Positions 1 through 7,165 of a stretch of DNA of 64,000 bases are shown here, in pieces. Both the position numbers and the translations under genes were made by a program. The notes under the pieces are model-generated. The model did no database searches. It was not told the origin of the DNA and saw only the letters and a program-made list of their open reading frames with translations. This stretch comes from Tanticharoenia sakaeratensis NBRC 103193 (GTDB lineage Bacteria; Pseudomonadota; Alphaproteobacteria; Acetobacterales; Acetobacteraceae). The DNA lies in NCBI RefSeq assembly GCF_000963885.1, contig NZ_BALE01000038.1, positions 1 through 64,000 of the forward strand, read 5' to 3'. How positions within the stretch are numbered: the stretch's first letter is position 1; each line of letters opens with the position of its first letter.

Positions 1-50
1 CACATCACCAACGAGTCAGCAGCTATGCCCTTTGGTATTAGGCCTGTTGA

Positions 51-545
51 TCAGTAATCGCGACCTTTGCTGCGAATCAGCCGCGCCTTGTCTCGCTGCC
101 AGTCGCGTTCAGCAATGGCGTGACGCTTGTCCTCTTTCTTGCGCCCTTCACCCAGCCCCAGGGTCAGCTTCGCAATACCGCGGGCATTGAAATGAATGTC
201 GAGAGGCACGAGCGAAGCGCCGGCTCGCGTCACAGCGCCCAGCAGATGGGCGACCTGTTTGCGGTGCAGCAGCAACTTGCGTGGCGCGCGAGTGTCGAAA
301 CGCGAAAGCACGCCGGCCTGATATTCCGGGATGTAGGAGTTGAAGAGCCAGATCTCGCCGTCACGTTCACCGGCATAGGCCTCGGTGATCATGGCGCGTC
401 CCATCCGGAGACTCTTGACCTCCGGCCCCTTGAGAACGATGCCGGCCTCGGTCGTTTCCAGGATCGTGTAATTGAAGCGGCCCTTGCGGTTCTGTGCCGC
501 AATCCCATGCGAGATCAGGCCGCTCTTGTTTTTCTTGTCCGCCAC
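51..545 (-). CDS. smpB: SsrA-binding protein SmpB
   Basis: This is the tmRNA-binding partner that acts with SsrA RNA in trans-translation to rescue stalled ribosomes and tag the incomplete protein. The 164-residue product has the usual SmpB length. It shows the OB-fold core typical of the family: GRFNYTILETTEAGIVLKG near residues 22-40, the LLLHRKQ stretch near 90, and the basic C-terminal tail rich in K/R (from about residue 134) that enters the ribosome. The gene follows dapA by 18 bases on the same strand, so it is probably the last gene of the kdsB-pheA-dapA-smpB operon. No tmRNA gene was recognised in the window. Confidence 0.96.
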   Translation of the reverse strand: MADKKNKSGLISHGIAAQNRKGRFNYTILETTEAGIVLKGPEVKSLRMGRAMITEAYAGERDGEIWLFNSYIPEYQAGVLSRFDTRAPRKLLLHRKQVAHLLGAVTRAGASLVPLDIHFNARGIAKLTLGLGEGRKKEDKRHAIAERDWQRDKARLIRSKGRDY

Positions 546-563
546 GTGACTTCCGATAGCCCC

Positions 564-1490
564 TTATTCCGGCAGGCCTGCTGCCTGCAGTGCCGCATCC
601 AGCAAAGCGCGGGACGCGTCCTTGGGTTCAACCAGCGGCAGGCGCAGAGCCGACGTTCCGATCCCCAACCGCTGGGCCAGATATTTGACCGGTCCCGGAC
701 TCGCTTCGCAGAACAGAGTCTCGTGCAGCGGCATCAGGCGCAGATGAAGCGCCAAGGCATCCGCGAACCGCCCCTCACGCCAGGCGCGATGCATGCGGGC
801 GCACGTGGCTGGCGCAAGGTTCGACGTCACACTGATGCAGCCATGCCCACCGGCGGCCAGATACGGCAGCGTCGTTGCGTCATCGCCCGAAAGCTGGACG
901 AATCCAGCCCCGATCATCTGGCGCATCTGAAGGGGCCGCGCGAGATTGGCGGTTGCGTCCTTCACGCCCACGATGTTCGGGTGGCGCGCCAGGCGCGCCA
1001 TGGTCTCGTTTGAAACGTCGACCACCGAACGACCTGGGATGTTATAGACGAACAGCGGCAGATCCGTCGCGTCGGCCACCATCATGAAGTGTCGATACAG
1101 CCCTTCCTGCGTCGGCTTGTTGTAATACGGCGTGACCACGAGAACGGCGTTTGCGCCCACTGCTGCCGCATGTCGCGCAAGTTCGACTGCTTCGCGCGTG
1201 CTGTTCGACCCGGCACCGGCCATGACGGGAACGCGGCCGTTCGACCGCTCGACAGCAAACGCCACGACACGACCGTGCTCGTCATGACTGAGCGTCGGGC
1301 TTTCACCGGTCGTGCCGGCCGGCACGAGGACGTCGGTCCCGCCTGCGATCTGCGCTTCGATCAGCTGGCCGAATGCGTCGAAACTCACGGCGCCGTCTTC
1401 GGTCATGGGCGTGATCAACGCCGTCATGGACCCGACGAGCCGAACGCATGACGTCGGGATCTCGTGGATAAATGCGTCCTGCACTGTCAT
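564..1490 (-). CDS. dapA: 4-hydroxy-tetrahydrodipicolinate synthase
   Basis: DapA condenses pyruvate with aspartate semialdehyde in the lysine/diaminopimelate pathway in the cytoplasm. The sequence has the TTGES motif at residues 60-64, the tyrosine of YNIPGR at 149, and the Schiff-base lysine at 177 in the VGVKDA strand, all expected of this TIM-barrel family. The protein (308 aa) is somewhat longer than usual because of about 20 extra N-terminal residues. A start at the internal Met of SMTALITPM is possible, but the chosen ATG overlaps the pheA stop by 4 bases, which supports it through translational coupling. Confidence 0.94.
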   Translation of the reverse strand: MTVQDAFIHEIPTSCVRLVGSMTALITPMTEDGAVSFDAFGQLIEAQIAGGTDVLVPAGTTGESPTLSHDEHGRVVAFAVERSNGRVPVMAGAGSNSTREAVELARHAAAVGANAVLVVTPYYNKPTQEGLYRHFMMVADATDLPLFVYNIPGRSVVDVSNETMARLARHPNIVGVKDATANLARPLQMRQMIGAGFVQLSGDDATTLPYLAAGGHGCISVTSNLAPATCARMHRAWREGRFADALALHLRLMPLHETLFCEASPGPVKYLAQRLGIGTSALRLPLVEPKDASRALLDAALQAAGLPE

Positions 1491-2353
1491 TCTCCCCCGT
1501 CACGTCGGGTTAGGTCCGCAAGCCCCGCGCGATGCGTGCTCGCTGGGTATACGCCAAGGATCGTCCATTCGGCACAGACCTGGTCCATTCCGGACAGCGC
1601 GCGCGCTACGGGGAGATGGGCCGGGTGGCCCTCGATATCCACCAGAAACTGCGTTGCCGCAAACGATCCGTCGAGCATGTAGCTCTCTAGGCGCGTCATG
1701 TTGATGCCGCCGTCAGCCAGCCCGGACAGGACCCTGTTCAACGCGCCCGGCGTGTTGGCGACCCTGAACAGAAGCGTGGTCATGATGCCTGCCTGCGCTT
1801 GTGGCGGCCAGTCACGTCCGCGCGCCACAATGTAGAAACGTGTGGTGTTGTGGCTGGCATCCTCGACATTGTGACGCAGGATCTCGAGTCCCGACAGCTC
1901 GGCCGCGAGCGTCGATGCGATGGCTGCGTCTTCCGGTCGGTTCCACTGGGCCACCAGCATCGCGGCACCCGCGGTATCGGCCTGTGGAACTGCGATTGCT
2001 CCCAGTTCCTCCGTCAGATCCCTCACCTGGGCCAGTGCCACCGGATGGGAATGCAGCCGCCGGATCGACCGCAACTCCGTTCCCGGCACGGCCAGCAGGC
2101 AATGTTCGACGCGCTGGAAGTGCTCGCCCACGATCTGAAGCTCCGCCTTGGGCAGAAGCAGGTGGATCTCCGGAACGCGCCCCGCCAGCGAGTTTTCGCA
2201 CGCCAGCATCGCCTCATCGGCCCGGCCGTTGCGCACGGCACGGATCGCATCCGAGAACGTCATGCATGGCAACGTCGCCCAGCCCGGACGCGCCGACCGG
2301 CAGGCGAGATCGGAATAGGCACCCGCTTCGCCCTGAAACGCGATCGTCTTCAT
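1487..2353 (-). CDS. pheA: prephenate dehydratase
   Basis: The enzyme converts prephenate to phenylpyruvate in phenylalanine biosynthesis. It is monofunctional, with no chorismate mutase domain. The catalytic domain covers residues 1-180 and includes the TRF motif at 171-173. A C-terminal ACT domain (about 192-270) should mediate feedback control by phenylalanine. The allosteric motifs read GALN (203-206) and ESYM (223-226) rather than the textbook GALV/ESRP. The gene overlaps kdsB upstream (2350-2353) and dapA downstream (1487-1490) by 4 bases each, a tight coupled operon mixing LPS and amino-acid genes. Confidence 0.94.
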   Translation of the reverse strand: MKTIAFQGEAGAYSDLACRSARPGWATLPCMTFSDAIRAVRNGRADEAMLACENSLAGRVPEIHLLLPKAELQIVGEHFQRVEHCLLAVPGTELRSIRRLHSHPVALAQVRDLTEELGAIAVPQADTAGAAMLVAQWNRPEDAAIASTLAAELSGLEILRHNVEDASHNTTRFYIVARGRDWPPQAQAGIMTTLLFRVANTPGALNRVLSGLADGGINMTRLESYMLDGSFAATQFLVDIEGHPAHLPVARALSGMDQVCAEWTILGVYPASTHRAGLADLTRRDGGE

Positions 2354-3075
2354 GATGCCAGTGCCGCCCGGACGCGTGCCAGATCCTCGGCCGTATCCAC
2401 GCCAAGTGGCGCATGCGCGATGTTCATGCAGCCGATGGTCATTCCGGCCTCAAGCGCCCGCAACTGCTCGAGTCCCTCACGGGCCTCCAGCGGCGAGCGG
2501 GGAAGTGCCACGAACCGCGCCAGTGCCGCGCGTCGCCATGCGTAGATGCCCACATGGTGCCACACGGGCCCGTCGCCCCATGGTATCGTGGCCCGCGAGA
2601 AATAGAGCGCGCGCGCCGGCCTTTCGGATGTGAAGGCGCACGCCACCTTGACCACCGACGATGCCTGACGCTCGTATTCGTCCGCGATCGGTGCCACCAG
2701 CGTCCCGATATCGAAGCCGTCTTCCAGCGGCAGACAGGCGATGCGTGCGACCTCGGGATCGATCAGCGGCAGGTCGCCCTGCAGGTTGATGGCGACGTCA
2801 TGCAGCCCCGCGGGATCGATGATATCCAGTGCCGCATGGACCCGATCGGCACCGCTCGGAAGATCCGGCGGCGTCAGCACCGCCTCGATCCCGAGCGGCG
2901 CGACGGCCTCGGCAATCGCTTCGTCGCCTGCCGCGACCACGATGCGCGCCACGCCCGAGTCACGCGCACGGCGCGCGACGCGAACGATCATGGGTTCGCC
3001 GCCGATATCGGCCAGCGCCTTGGCTGGCAATCGCGTCGAGGCCAGCCGCGACGGGATGACGATGATCGGATTCAT
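2350..3075 (-). CDS. kdsB: 3-deoxy-manno-octulosonate cytidylyltransferase
   Basis: KdsB activates Kdo to CMP-Kdo for lipopolysaccharide core synthesis in the cytoplasm. The N-terminus carries the nucleotidyltransferase signature IIVIPSRLASTRLPAKALADIG, and the length from this start is 241 aa, close to the family norm of about 245. The reading frame stays open for 50 further codons upstream, but the family signature begins at the ATG at 3075, so that start was chosen. The likely ribosome-binding AAGG lies inside a small perfect hairpin at 3086-3099. It is the first gene of the kdsB-pheA-dapA-smpB run and is divergent from hisN. Confidence 0.93.
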   Translation of the reverse strand: MNPIIVIPSRLASTRLPAKALADIGGEPMIVRVARRARDSGVARIVVAAGDEAIAEAVAPLGIEAVLTPPDLPSGADRVHAALDIIDPAGLHDVAINLQGDLPLIDPEVARIACLPLEDGFDIGTLVAPIADEYERQASSVVKVACAFTSERPARALYFSRATIPWGDGPVWHHVGIYAWRRAALARFVALPRSPLEAREGLEQLRALEAGMTIGCMNIAHAPLGVDTAEDLARVRAALAS

Positions 3076-3085
3076 GGTCGGAAAG

Positions 3086-3099
3086 TTGCCTTTTGGCAA
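3086..3099 (-). promoter_or_regulatory. hairpin at kdsB ribosome-binding region
   Basis: A perfect TTGCC-TTTT-GGCAA inverted repeat sits 10 bases upstream of the kdsB ATG. In the mRNA it forms a 5-bp stem with an AAAA loop and contains the only AAGG-like Shine-Dalgarno sequence. This could limit translation initiation. The repeat is seen in the sequence; the role is inference. Confidence 0.35.
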
Positions 3100-3198
3100 G
3101 AGTTCGGGGCAAGCACGGACGACGGGCGCCGATAGATGCCGCAGCGCGCCCCACAGCGTCAATTCCCGCGGACCGATGGCCGTCGGGTGCACGAAGGA

Positions 3199-4041
3199 AT
3201 GAATATCGCGATGCCGGATCATCATCCCTCAGGTGCCGTGCCCGCCGAGCTGCTCGAGGCCGCCCGCGCCGTGGCGCTTGCCTGTGCGGATGCCGCGCGT
3301 CCGATCGTCAGACGTTACTTTCGTGAGACAATCGGTGCCGAGATGAAAGGTGACGACAGCCCTGTCACCATTGCCGACCGGGAGGCCGAGCAGGCCATGC
3401 GCGCCGTCATTACGAAGGCATTCCCTGCACATGACCTGCTGGGCGAGGAATATGGGAGTGGCGCGGATGCCGGGTCCGACTGGCAGTGGGTTCTCGACCC
3501 GATCGACGGCACGCGCGCTTTCATCACGGGGCGCCCGACCTTCGGCACGCTGATCGCGCTCTTGCACAAGGGACGACCGGTCCTGGGCGTTCTGGATCAA
3601 CCCGTTCTCGGCGAACGCTGGATCGGAATCGAAGGCAGGCGCACCGAATTTTCCTCCCCGATCGGCGGCCGGATCGGACCGCGCGCGCTTCGTGATCTGG
3701 CCGCAGCGGAACTGTCCTGCACGTCGCCGGACATCCTGAGCGACGATGCGAAACCGCGCTTTGCGAATTTGGGCCGGCAGGTGCGGCGCGTCTCCTGGGG
3801 TGGGGACTGCTATGCCTACGGATTGCTGGCGCTCGGGCAGATCGACGTTGTCGCGGAATGCACGATGAAGGTCTGGGACTGGGCGGCCCTTGTGCCGATC
3901 GTGGCTGGCGCTGGTGGCATCATGACGGACTGGCAGGGACGCCCGCTCGATGCGTCAGGCGATGGAACGGTGCTGGCGCTCGGCGACCCGGCGCTGCTGG
4001 ATACCGCTGTCGCGGCACTCGCGCCGCTATCTTCAGTCTGA
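3199..4041 (+). CDS. hisN: histidinol-phosphatase, inositol-monophosphatase family
   Basis: The product is a 280-aa member of the inositol-monophosphatase fold, closest in character to HisN, which hydrolyses histidinol phosphate in histidine biosynthesis. Metal-binding motifs are present: GEEYG at residues 82-86, DPIDGT at 100-105 and WDWAAL at 226-231. The start at 3199 is preceded by GAAGGA; an ATG at 3211 is also possible. Its stop overlaps the convergent nsrR stop by 9 bases. Family members also act on inositol phosphate or 3'-phosphoadenosine 5'-phosphate, so the HisN substrate assignment rests on resemblance only. Confidence 0.85.
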   Translation: MNIAMPDHHPSGAVPAELLEAARAVALACADAARPIVRRYFRETIGAEMKGDDSPVTIADREAEQAMRAVITKAFPAHDLLGEEYGSGADAGSDWQWVLDPIDGTRAFITGRPTFGTLIALLHKGRPVLGVLDQPVLGERWIGIEGRRTEFSSPIGGRIGPRALRDLAAAELSCTSPDILSDDAKPRFANLGRQVRRVSWGGDCYAYGLLALGQIDVVAECTMKVWDWAALVPIVAGAGGIMTDWQGRPLDASGDGTVLALGDPALLDTAVAALAPLSSV

Positions 4042-4470
4042 CCGAACAAGAAGGCGCCGTTCATGGCCGGTTACCATGTCGGCCAGCGTGTATCCGTCCA
4101 GAACCGCGAGAAACGCGCATAACGCCTCTCCGATCGCGCCGCGAAGCCGACATGCGTCAGCCAGCAGACATCCCGCATCTTCCGACGCCGGCTGCATGCA
4201 TCCGACCAGCGCCATGTCCTCCTCTGTACGCCGCACGACATCGCCGATCCGGATCGCGTGCGGCGGATGAGCCAGACGCAGACCGCCGCCTCGGCCACGG
4301 ACGGTGATGATGTAGCCTGCCATGCCCAGGCGGTGGACGATCTTCATCAGGAAGTTCTCGGAAATCCGATACGTCAGCGCGATTTCGCGGATTGAACTCA
4401 GTTGCCCGTCGTTTGCGTCGAGGTACATCAGAACGCGCAATGCATAGTCGGTATGCCGGGTCAGTCGCAT
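4033..4470 (-). CDS. nsrR: Rrf2-family nitric-oxide-sensing repressor NsrR
   Basis: This 145-aa Rrf2-family regulator should bind an Fe-S cluster through three cysteines and repress NO-detoxification genes until NO damages the cluster. It begins with the family signature MRLTRHTDYALR, has a winged helix with VRGRGGGLRLA, and ends with the NsrR-type GYTLADMV. The cysteine spacing is C-x9-C-x5-C, wider than the C-x4-C-x5-C of the E. coli protein. The frame is open further upstream, but the conserved N-terminus fixes the start at 4470. It is divergent from hmp, its expected target, with an operator-like repeat between them. Confidence 0.9.
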   Translation of the reverse strand: MRLTRHTDYALRVLMYLDANDGQLSSIREIALTYRISENFLMKIVHRLGMAGYIITVRGRGGGLRLAHPPHAIRIGDVVRRTEEDMALVGCMQPASEDAGCLLADACRLRGAIGEALCAFLAVLDGYTLADMVTGHERRLLVRSD

Positions 4471-4476
4471 GCTCAA

Positions 4477-4499
4477 AAGATATCCGGCGTTGACATCTT
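4477..4499. promoter_or_regulatory. NsrR-type operator over the hmp -35 box
   Basis: In the nsrR/hmp intergenic region there is a 23-bp site of the 11-1-11 form. Read on the minus strand, its arms are AAGATGTCAAC and CCGGATATCTT around a single G. The ends AAGATG and TCTT match the published NsrR consensus (AAGATGYATTT-n-AAATRCATCTT); the centre is degenerate. It covers a perfect -35 hexamer TTGACA (4490-4495) for hmp, followed by a weak -10 around 4514-4520. This is the geometry of direct repression. Binding by NsrR is inference from position and consensus. Confidence 0.7.
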
Positions 4500-4517
4500 T
4501 ATCCAATCCCCTTTCAT

Positions 4518-4538
4518 AAATGTCATTGAGTGACACTT
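4518..4538. promoter_or_regulatory. second palindrome upstream of hmp
   Basis: An 8-5-8 near-perfect inverted repeat (AAATGTCA, spacer TTGAG, TGACACTT) lies downstream of the hmp -10 region and just before the start codon. It contains ATTGAGTGACA (4525-4535), nearly identical to a sequence upstream of the suf regulator at 55216-55226. It could be a second regulator site; nothing in the sequence shows which protein would bind. Confidence 0.4.
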
Positions 4539-4554
4539 CATGGGACGTGTATCG

Positions 4555-5757
4555 ATGGCGCTGCCGCTGGACGAGAACACCCGATCGATCATCAAGGCCT
4601 GTATCCCGGCCCTCGAGGTGCATGGTCTGGCGATCACGACAGAAATGTATCGCAGACTGCTTATCGATCCGGATATCCGCAGTTACTTCAACCTCTCCCA
4701 CCAGGCCGACGGGAGCCAGGCGCGAGCGCTGGCAGGCGCGGTCCTGGCGTACGCGCGCCATATCGACGATCCCGGCGTACTGGGCGCGGCAATCGAGCGG
4801 ATCGCCGAGAAGCACGTCGGACTGACGGTTCAGCCCGGTCATTATCCTCTGGTCGGAACGGCCTTCCTCGGTGCAATCGGCGAGGTGCTGGGTGACGCCG
4901 CAACGCCCGAGATCCTTGAGGCTTGGGGGCACGCCTACTGGTTCCTGGCCGACATTCTCATCGCCCGCGAAGCGGAGATCTCGGCAAGCCATGGCGCCAT
5001 GCGAGGCGGCTGGACCGGATGGCGATCGTTCTTCGTAAAAAAGCGCGTTGTCGAATGTGCCGACGTCATCTCGTTCGTGCTGGCACCCGTCGACGGCCAG
5101 CCGGTCATGCGGCATCTGCCCGGGCAATTCCTGTCATTCCGGTTTCACGTCCCCGGACATGACGCGCAAAGCCGCAACTACAGCATCTCGTCGGCGCCGG
5201 ATGACGAAGCCTACAGGATCAGCGTGCGGCGCATTCCGGGCGGCCTCGTCTCCAACTGGCTGCATGACGAGGCGAAAGAGGGCACGATGCTGGAGGTATC
5301 GGCGCCGGCAGGAGACTTCATCCTGACAGGCCCGGCCGGCGCCCCGGTTGTCCTGATCAGCGGGGGCATCGGGGCCACGCCCATGATTGCCATGCTCGAT
5401 ACGCTGCTGGGATGCCCGCAGAAGCCTGCCGTGCAGTACATCCACTGTGATGCAAACCGCGACCGGGACGCCTTCGCGCGGCATATCCAGCATCTCGGCG
5501 GACACGAACAGATGACGGCGGAACTGTTTTACACACGGTCCGCCCCCGCCGCTGGACCGCAGGCCCCGCAGACGCATATCCATGACGGGCGCATCCCCAT
5601 GGAATGGCTGGCCGGAACCGTCGATCCCGATGCCACCTGCTATATATGCGGCCCCGATGATTTCATGCGCGCGACTGTGGACGCGCTGAGGACGGCTGGC
5701 ATTCCGCCGAGCCGGATCCGATATGAGTATTTCGGCTCAGGCGACGACCTGACCTGA
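4555..5757 (+). CDS. hmp: flavohemoprotein (NO dioxygenase)
   Basis: Hmp oxidises nitric oxide to nitrate using haem, FAD and NAD(P)H in the cytoplasm. The 400-aa product has an N-terminal globin domain (1-145) with the proximal haem histidine at about residue 87 in EKHVGL. A ferredoxin-reductase module follows, with the FAD-binding RNYS at 207-210, the NAD-binding GGIGATP at 270-276 and a C-terminal CGP motif. The start at 4555 is favoured because GGGA lies 9 bases upstream and the family N-terminus follows directly; the ATG at 4540 would add five residues. It is divergent from nsrR, which should repress it. Confidence 0.95.
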   Translation: MALPLDENTRSIIKACIPALEVHGLAITTEMYRRLLIDPDIRSYFNLSHQADGSQARALAGAVLAYARHIDDPGVLGAAIERIAEKHVGLTVQPGHYPLVGTAFLGAIGEVLGDAATPEILEAWGHAYWFLADILIAREAEISASHGAMRGGWTGWRSFFVKKRVVECADVISFVLAPVDGQPVMRHLPGQFLSFRFHVPGHDAQSRNYSISSAPDDEAYRISVRRIPGGLVSNWLHDEAKEGTMLEVSAPAGDFILTGPAGAPVVLISGGIGATPMIAMLDTLLGCPQKPAVQYIHCDANRDRDAFARHIQHLGGHEQMTAELFYTRSAPAAGPQAPQTHIHDGRIPMEWLAGTVDPDATCYICGPDDFMRATVDALRTAGIPPSRIRYEYFGSGDDLT

Positions 5758-5808
5758 ACCCATATGCGACAAACCTAGCCAGCGCGCCTCCGATCCGCTA
5801 GGCAGGCC

Positions 5809-5827
5809 ACCCCGCGTTCAGCGGGGT
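5809..5827 (+). promoter_or_regulatory. hairpin in serA leader / hmp trailer
   Basis: A perfect 7-bp stem (ACCCCGC / GCGGGGT) with a GTTCA loop lies 34 bases before the serA ATG. No U-tract follows, so it is a weak terminator candidate for hmp at best. It may instead be a structured element of the serA leader. Confidence 0.3.
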
Positions 5828-5860
5828 CGCGTCAAGGCGAACAAGGAGTTCGAACGGAGT

Positions 5861-7108
5861 ATGAGCGCGCTTTCCCTGCCGAAAGACAAGATCCGGATCC
5901 TGTTGCTGGAAGGGGTGCACGACAGTGCCGTGCGCCATCTCGAGGCGTCGGGCTATCATTCCGTCACGCGCCTGGCCGGCGCGCTCGAAGGTGACGCGCT
6001 GCGAGAGGCCGTCTCCGGCGTGCACATGATCGGCATCCGCTCGCGCACGCAGCTGACGGAAGCCGTTCTCGATGCAGCCGACCGCCTGATGGCGATCGGC
6101 TGCTTCTGCATCGGCACCAATCAGGTCGATCTCAAGGCAGCCAGCGCGCGAGGCATTCCGGTGTTCAATGCTCCGTTCAGCAACACGCGCTCTGTCGCCG
6201 AACTGGTGATGGGCGAGATCGTGATGCTGATGCGCCGGATCCCGTCGCGTTCCGCTGCCTGTCACGAAGGCGGCTGGGACAAGTCCGCGAAGAACTCGTG
6301 GGAAGTGCGCGGCAAGACGCTCGGCATCGTGGGATACGGATCCATCGGCTCGCAGCTTTCCGTGCTTGCCGAGGCGTTCGGCATGCGCGTCATCTATTTC
6401 GACGTGATCGACAAGCTGCCGCACGGCAATACCCAGCCCACGGCAACGCTCGACGATCTGCTGGCCGAAGCTGATGTCGTCAGCCTGCATGTCCCGGCTA
6501 ATGACAGCACGCGCAACATGATCGGCGAGGCCGAGCTGCGGCGGATGAAGCCGGGCAGCTTCCTGCTCAACAATGCGCGCGGCAGTGTCGTGGACCTCGA
6601 CGCACTGGCAACGGTCCTGCGCGAAGGGCACCTTCTGGGTGCAGCGATCGATGTGTTTCCGGTCGAACCGAAAGGGCCGCAGGAGCGCTTCTCCTCTCCG
6701 CTGCAAGGCCTCGAGAACGTTCTGCTGACGCCGCATATCGGCGGCTCGACGGCCGAGGCGCAGGAGCGGATCGGCGTCGAGGTTGCGCGCAAGTTCGTCG
6801 ATTATTCCGATGTCGGCTCCACGCTGGGAGCCGTGAATTTCCCGCCCGTCCAGCTTCCCGAGCGCCCGCGCGGAACCCGGTTCATGCACGTGCACCAGAA
6901 CCGGCCAGGCATCATGCGCCAGATCAACGAGGTGTTTTCGGCCGCCGGGCGCAACATCACGGCGCAGTTCCTGCAGACGGACGGCGAGCTCGGGTACGTC
7001 GTGGTCGAATCGGACGGCAGCGGCGATGCCACCCAGGATCACGAACTGCTCGAAGCCCTGCGCAACCTCGAAGGCACCATTCGCGCCCGTCTTATCTACC
7101 AGCGTTAA
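5861..7108 (+). CDS. serA: D-3-phosphoglycerate dehydrogenase
   Basis: SerA oxidises 3-phosphoglycerate to phosphohydroxypyruvate, the first step of serine synthesis. At 415 aa it is the short E. coli-type enzyme. It has the NAD-binding VGYGSIGSQ at 157-165 and catalytic residues R240, E269 and H292, at the same numbers as in E. coli SerA. A C-terminal ACT domain (about 338-415) binds serine for feedback inhibition. ACGGAG just before the ATG supports the start. The stop codon overlaps the first half of a CtrA-type box that precedes comM. Confidence 0.95.
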   Translation: MSALSLPKDKIRILLLEGVHDSAVRHLEASGYHSVTRLAGALEGDALREAVSGVHMIGIRSRTQLTEAVLDAADRLMAIGCFCIGTNQVDLKAASARGIPVFNAPFSNTRSVAELVMGEIVMLMRRIPSRSAACHEGGWDKSAKNSWEVRGKTLGIVGYGSIGSQLSVLAEAFGMRVIYFDVIDKLPHGNTQPTATLDDLLAEADVVSLHVPANDSTRNMIGEAELRRMKPGSFLLNNARGSVVDLDALATVLREGHLLGAAIDVFPVEPKGPQERFSSPLQGLENVLLTPHIGGSTAEAQERIGVEVARKFVDYSDVGSTLGAVNFPPVQLPERPRGTRFMHVHQNRPGIMRQINEVFSAAGRNITAQFLQTDGELGYVVVESDGSGDATQDHELLEALRNLEGTIRARLIYQR

Positions 7109-7120
7109 CCACCGCTTAAC
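7105..7120. promoter_or_regulatory. perfect CtrA-binding box upstream of comM
   Basis: The sequence TTAA (7105-7108), a 7-base spacer, then TTAAC (7116-7120) matches the full alphaproteobacterial CtrA consensus TTAA-N7-TTAAC. It overlaps the serA stop codon and lies 24-39 bases upstream of the likely comM start. TTAA is rare in such GC-rich DNA. That CtrA controls comM is inference from the match and position. Confidence 0.6.
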
Positions 7121-7122
7121 CA

Positions 7123-7165
7123 ATGCGGGCTCATGCTCCCTGCATGAACAGCATGAGCCCCGCAT
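7123..7165 (+). promoter_or_regulatory. long hairpin enclosing the comM start codon
   Basis: The 15-base arm at 7123-7137 pairs with 7150-7165, with only one bulged base, around a 12-base loop. The ATG at 7144 lies in the loop and the ATG at 7153 in the descending stem. There is no clear Shine-Dalgarno sequence. It could be a serA terminator, a translation-control element for comM, or both. Confidence 0.5.

Noticed and set aside
1-50. tmRNA (ssrA) gene next to smpB
   Set aside because: The 50 bases at the edge show no tmRNA-like structure or tag frame.
5774-5802. CCTAGC...GCTAGG inverted repeat upstream of serA
   Set aside because: Only 6-bp arms with a 17-base loop; too weak to claim as an operator.
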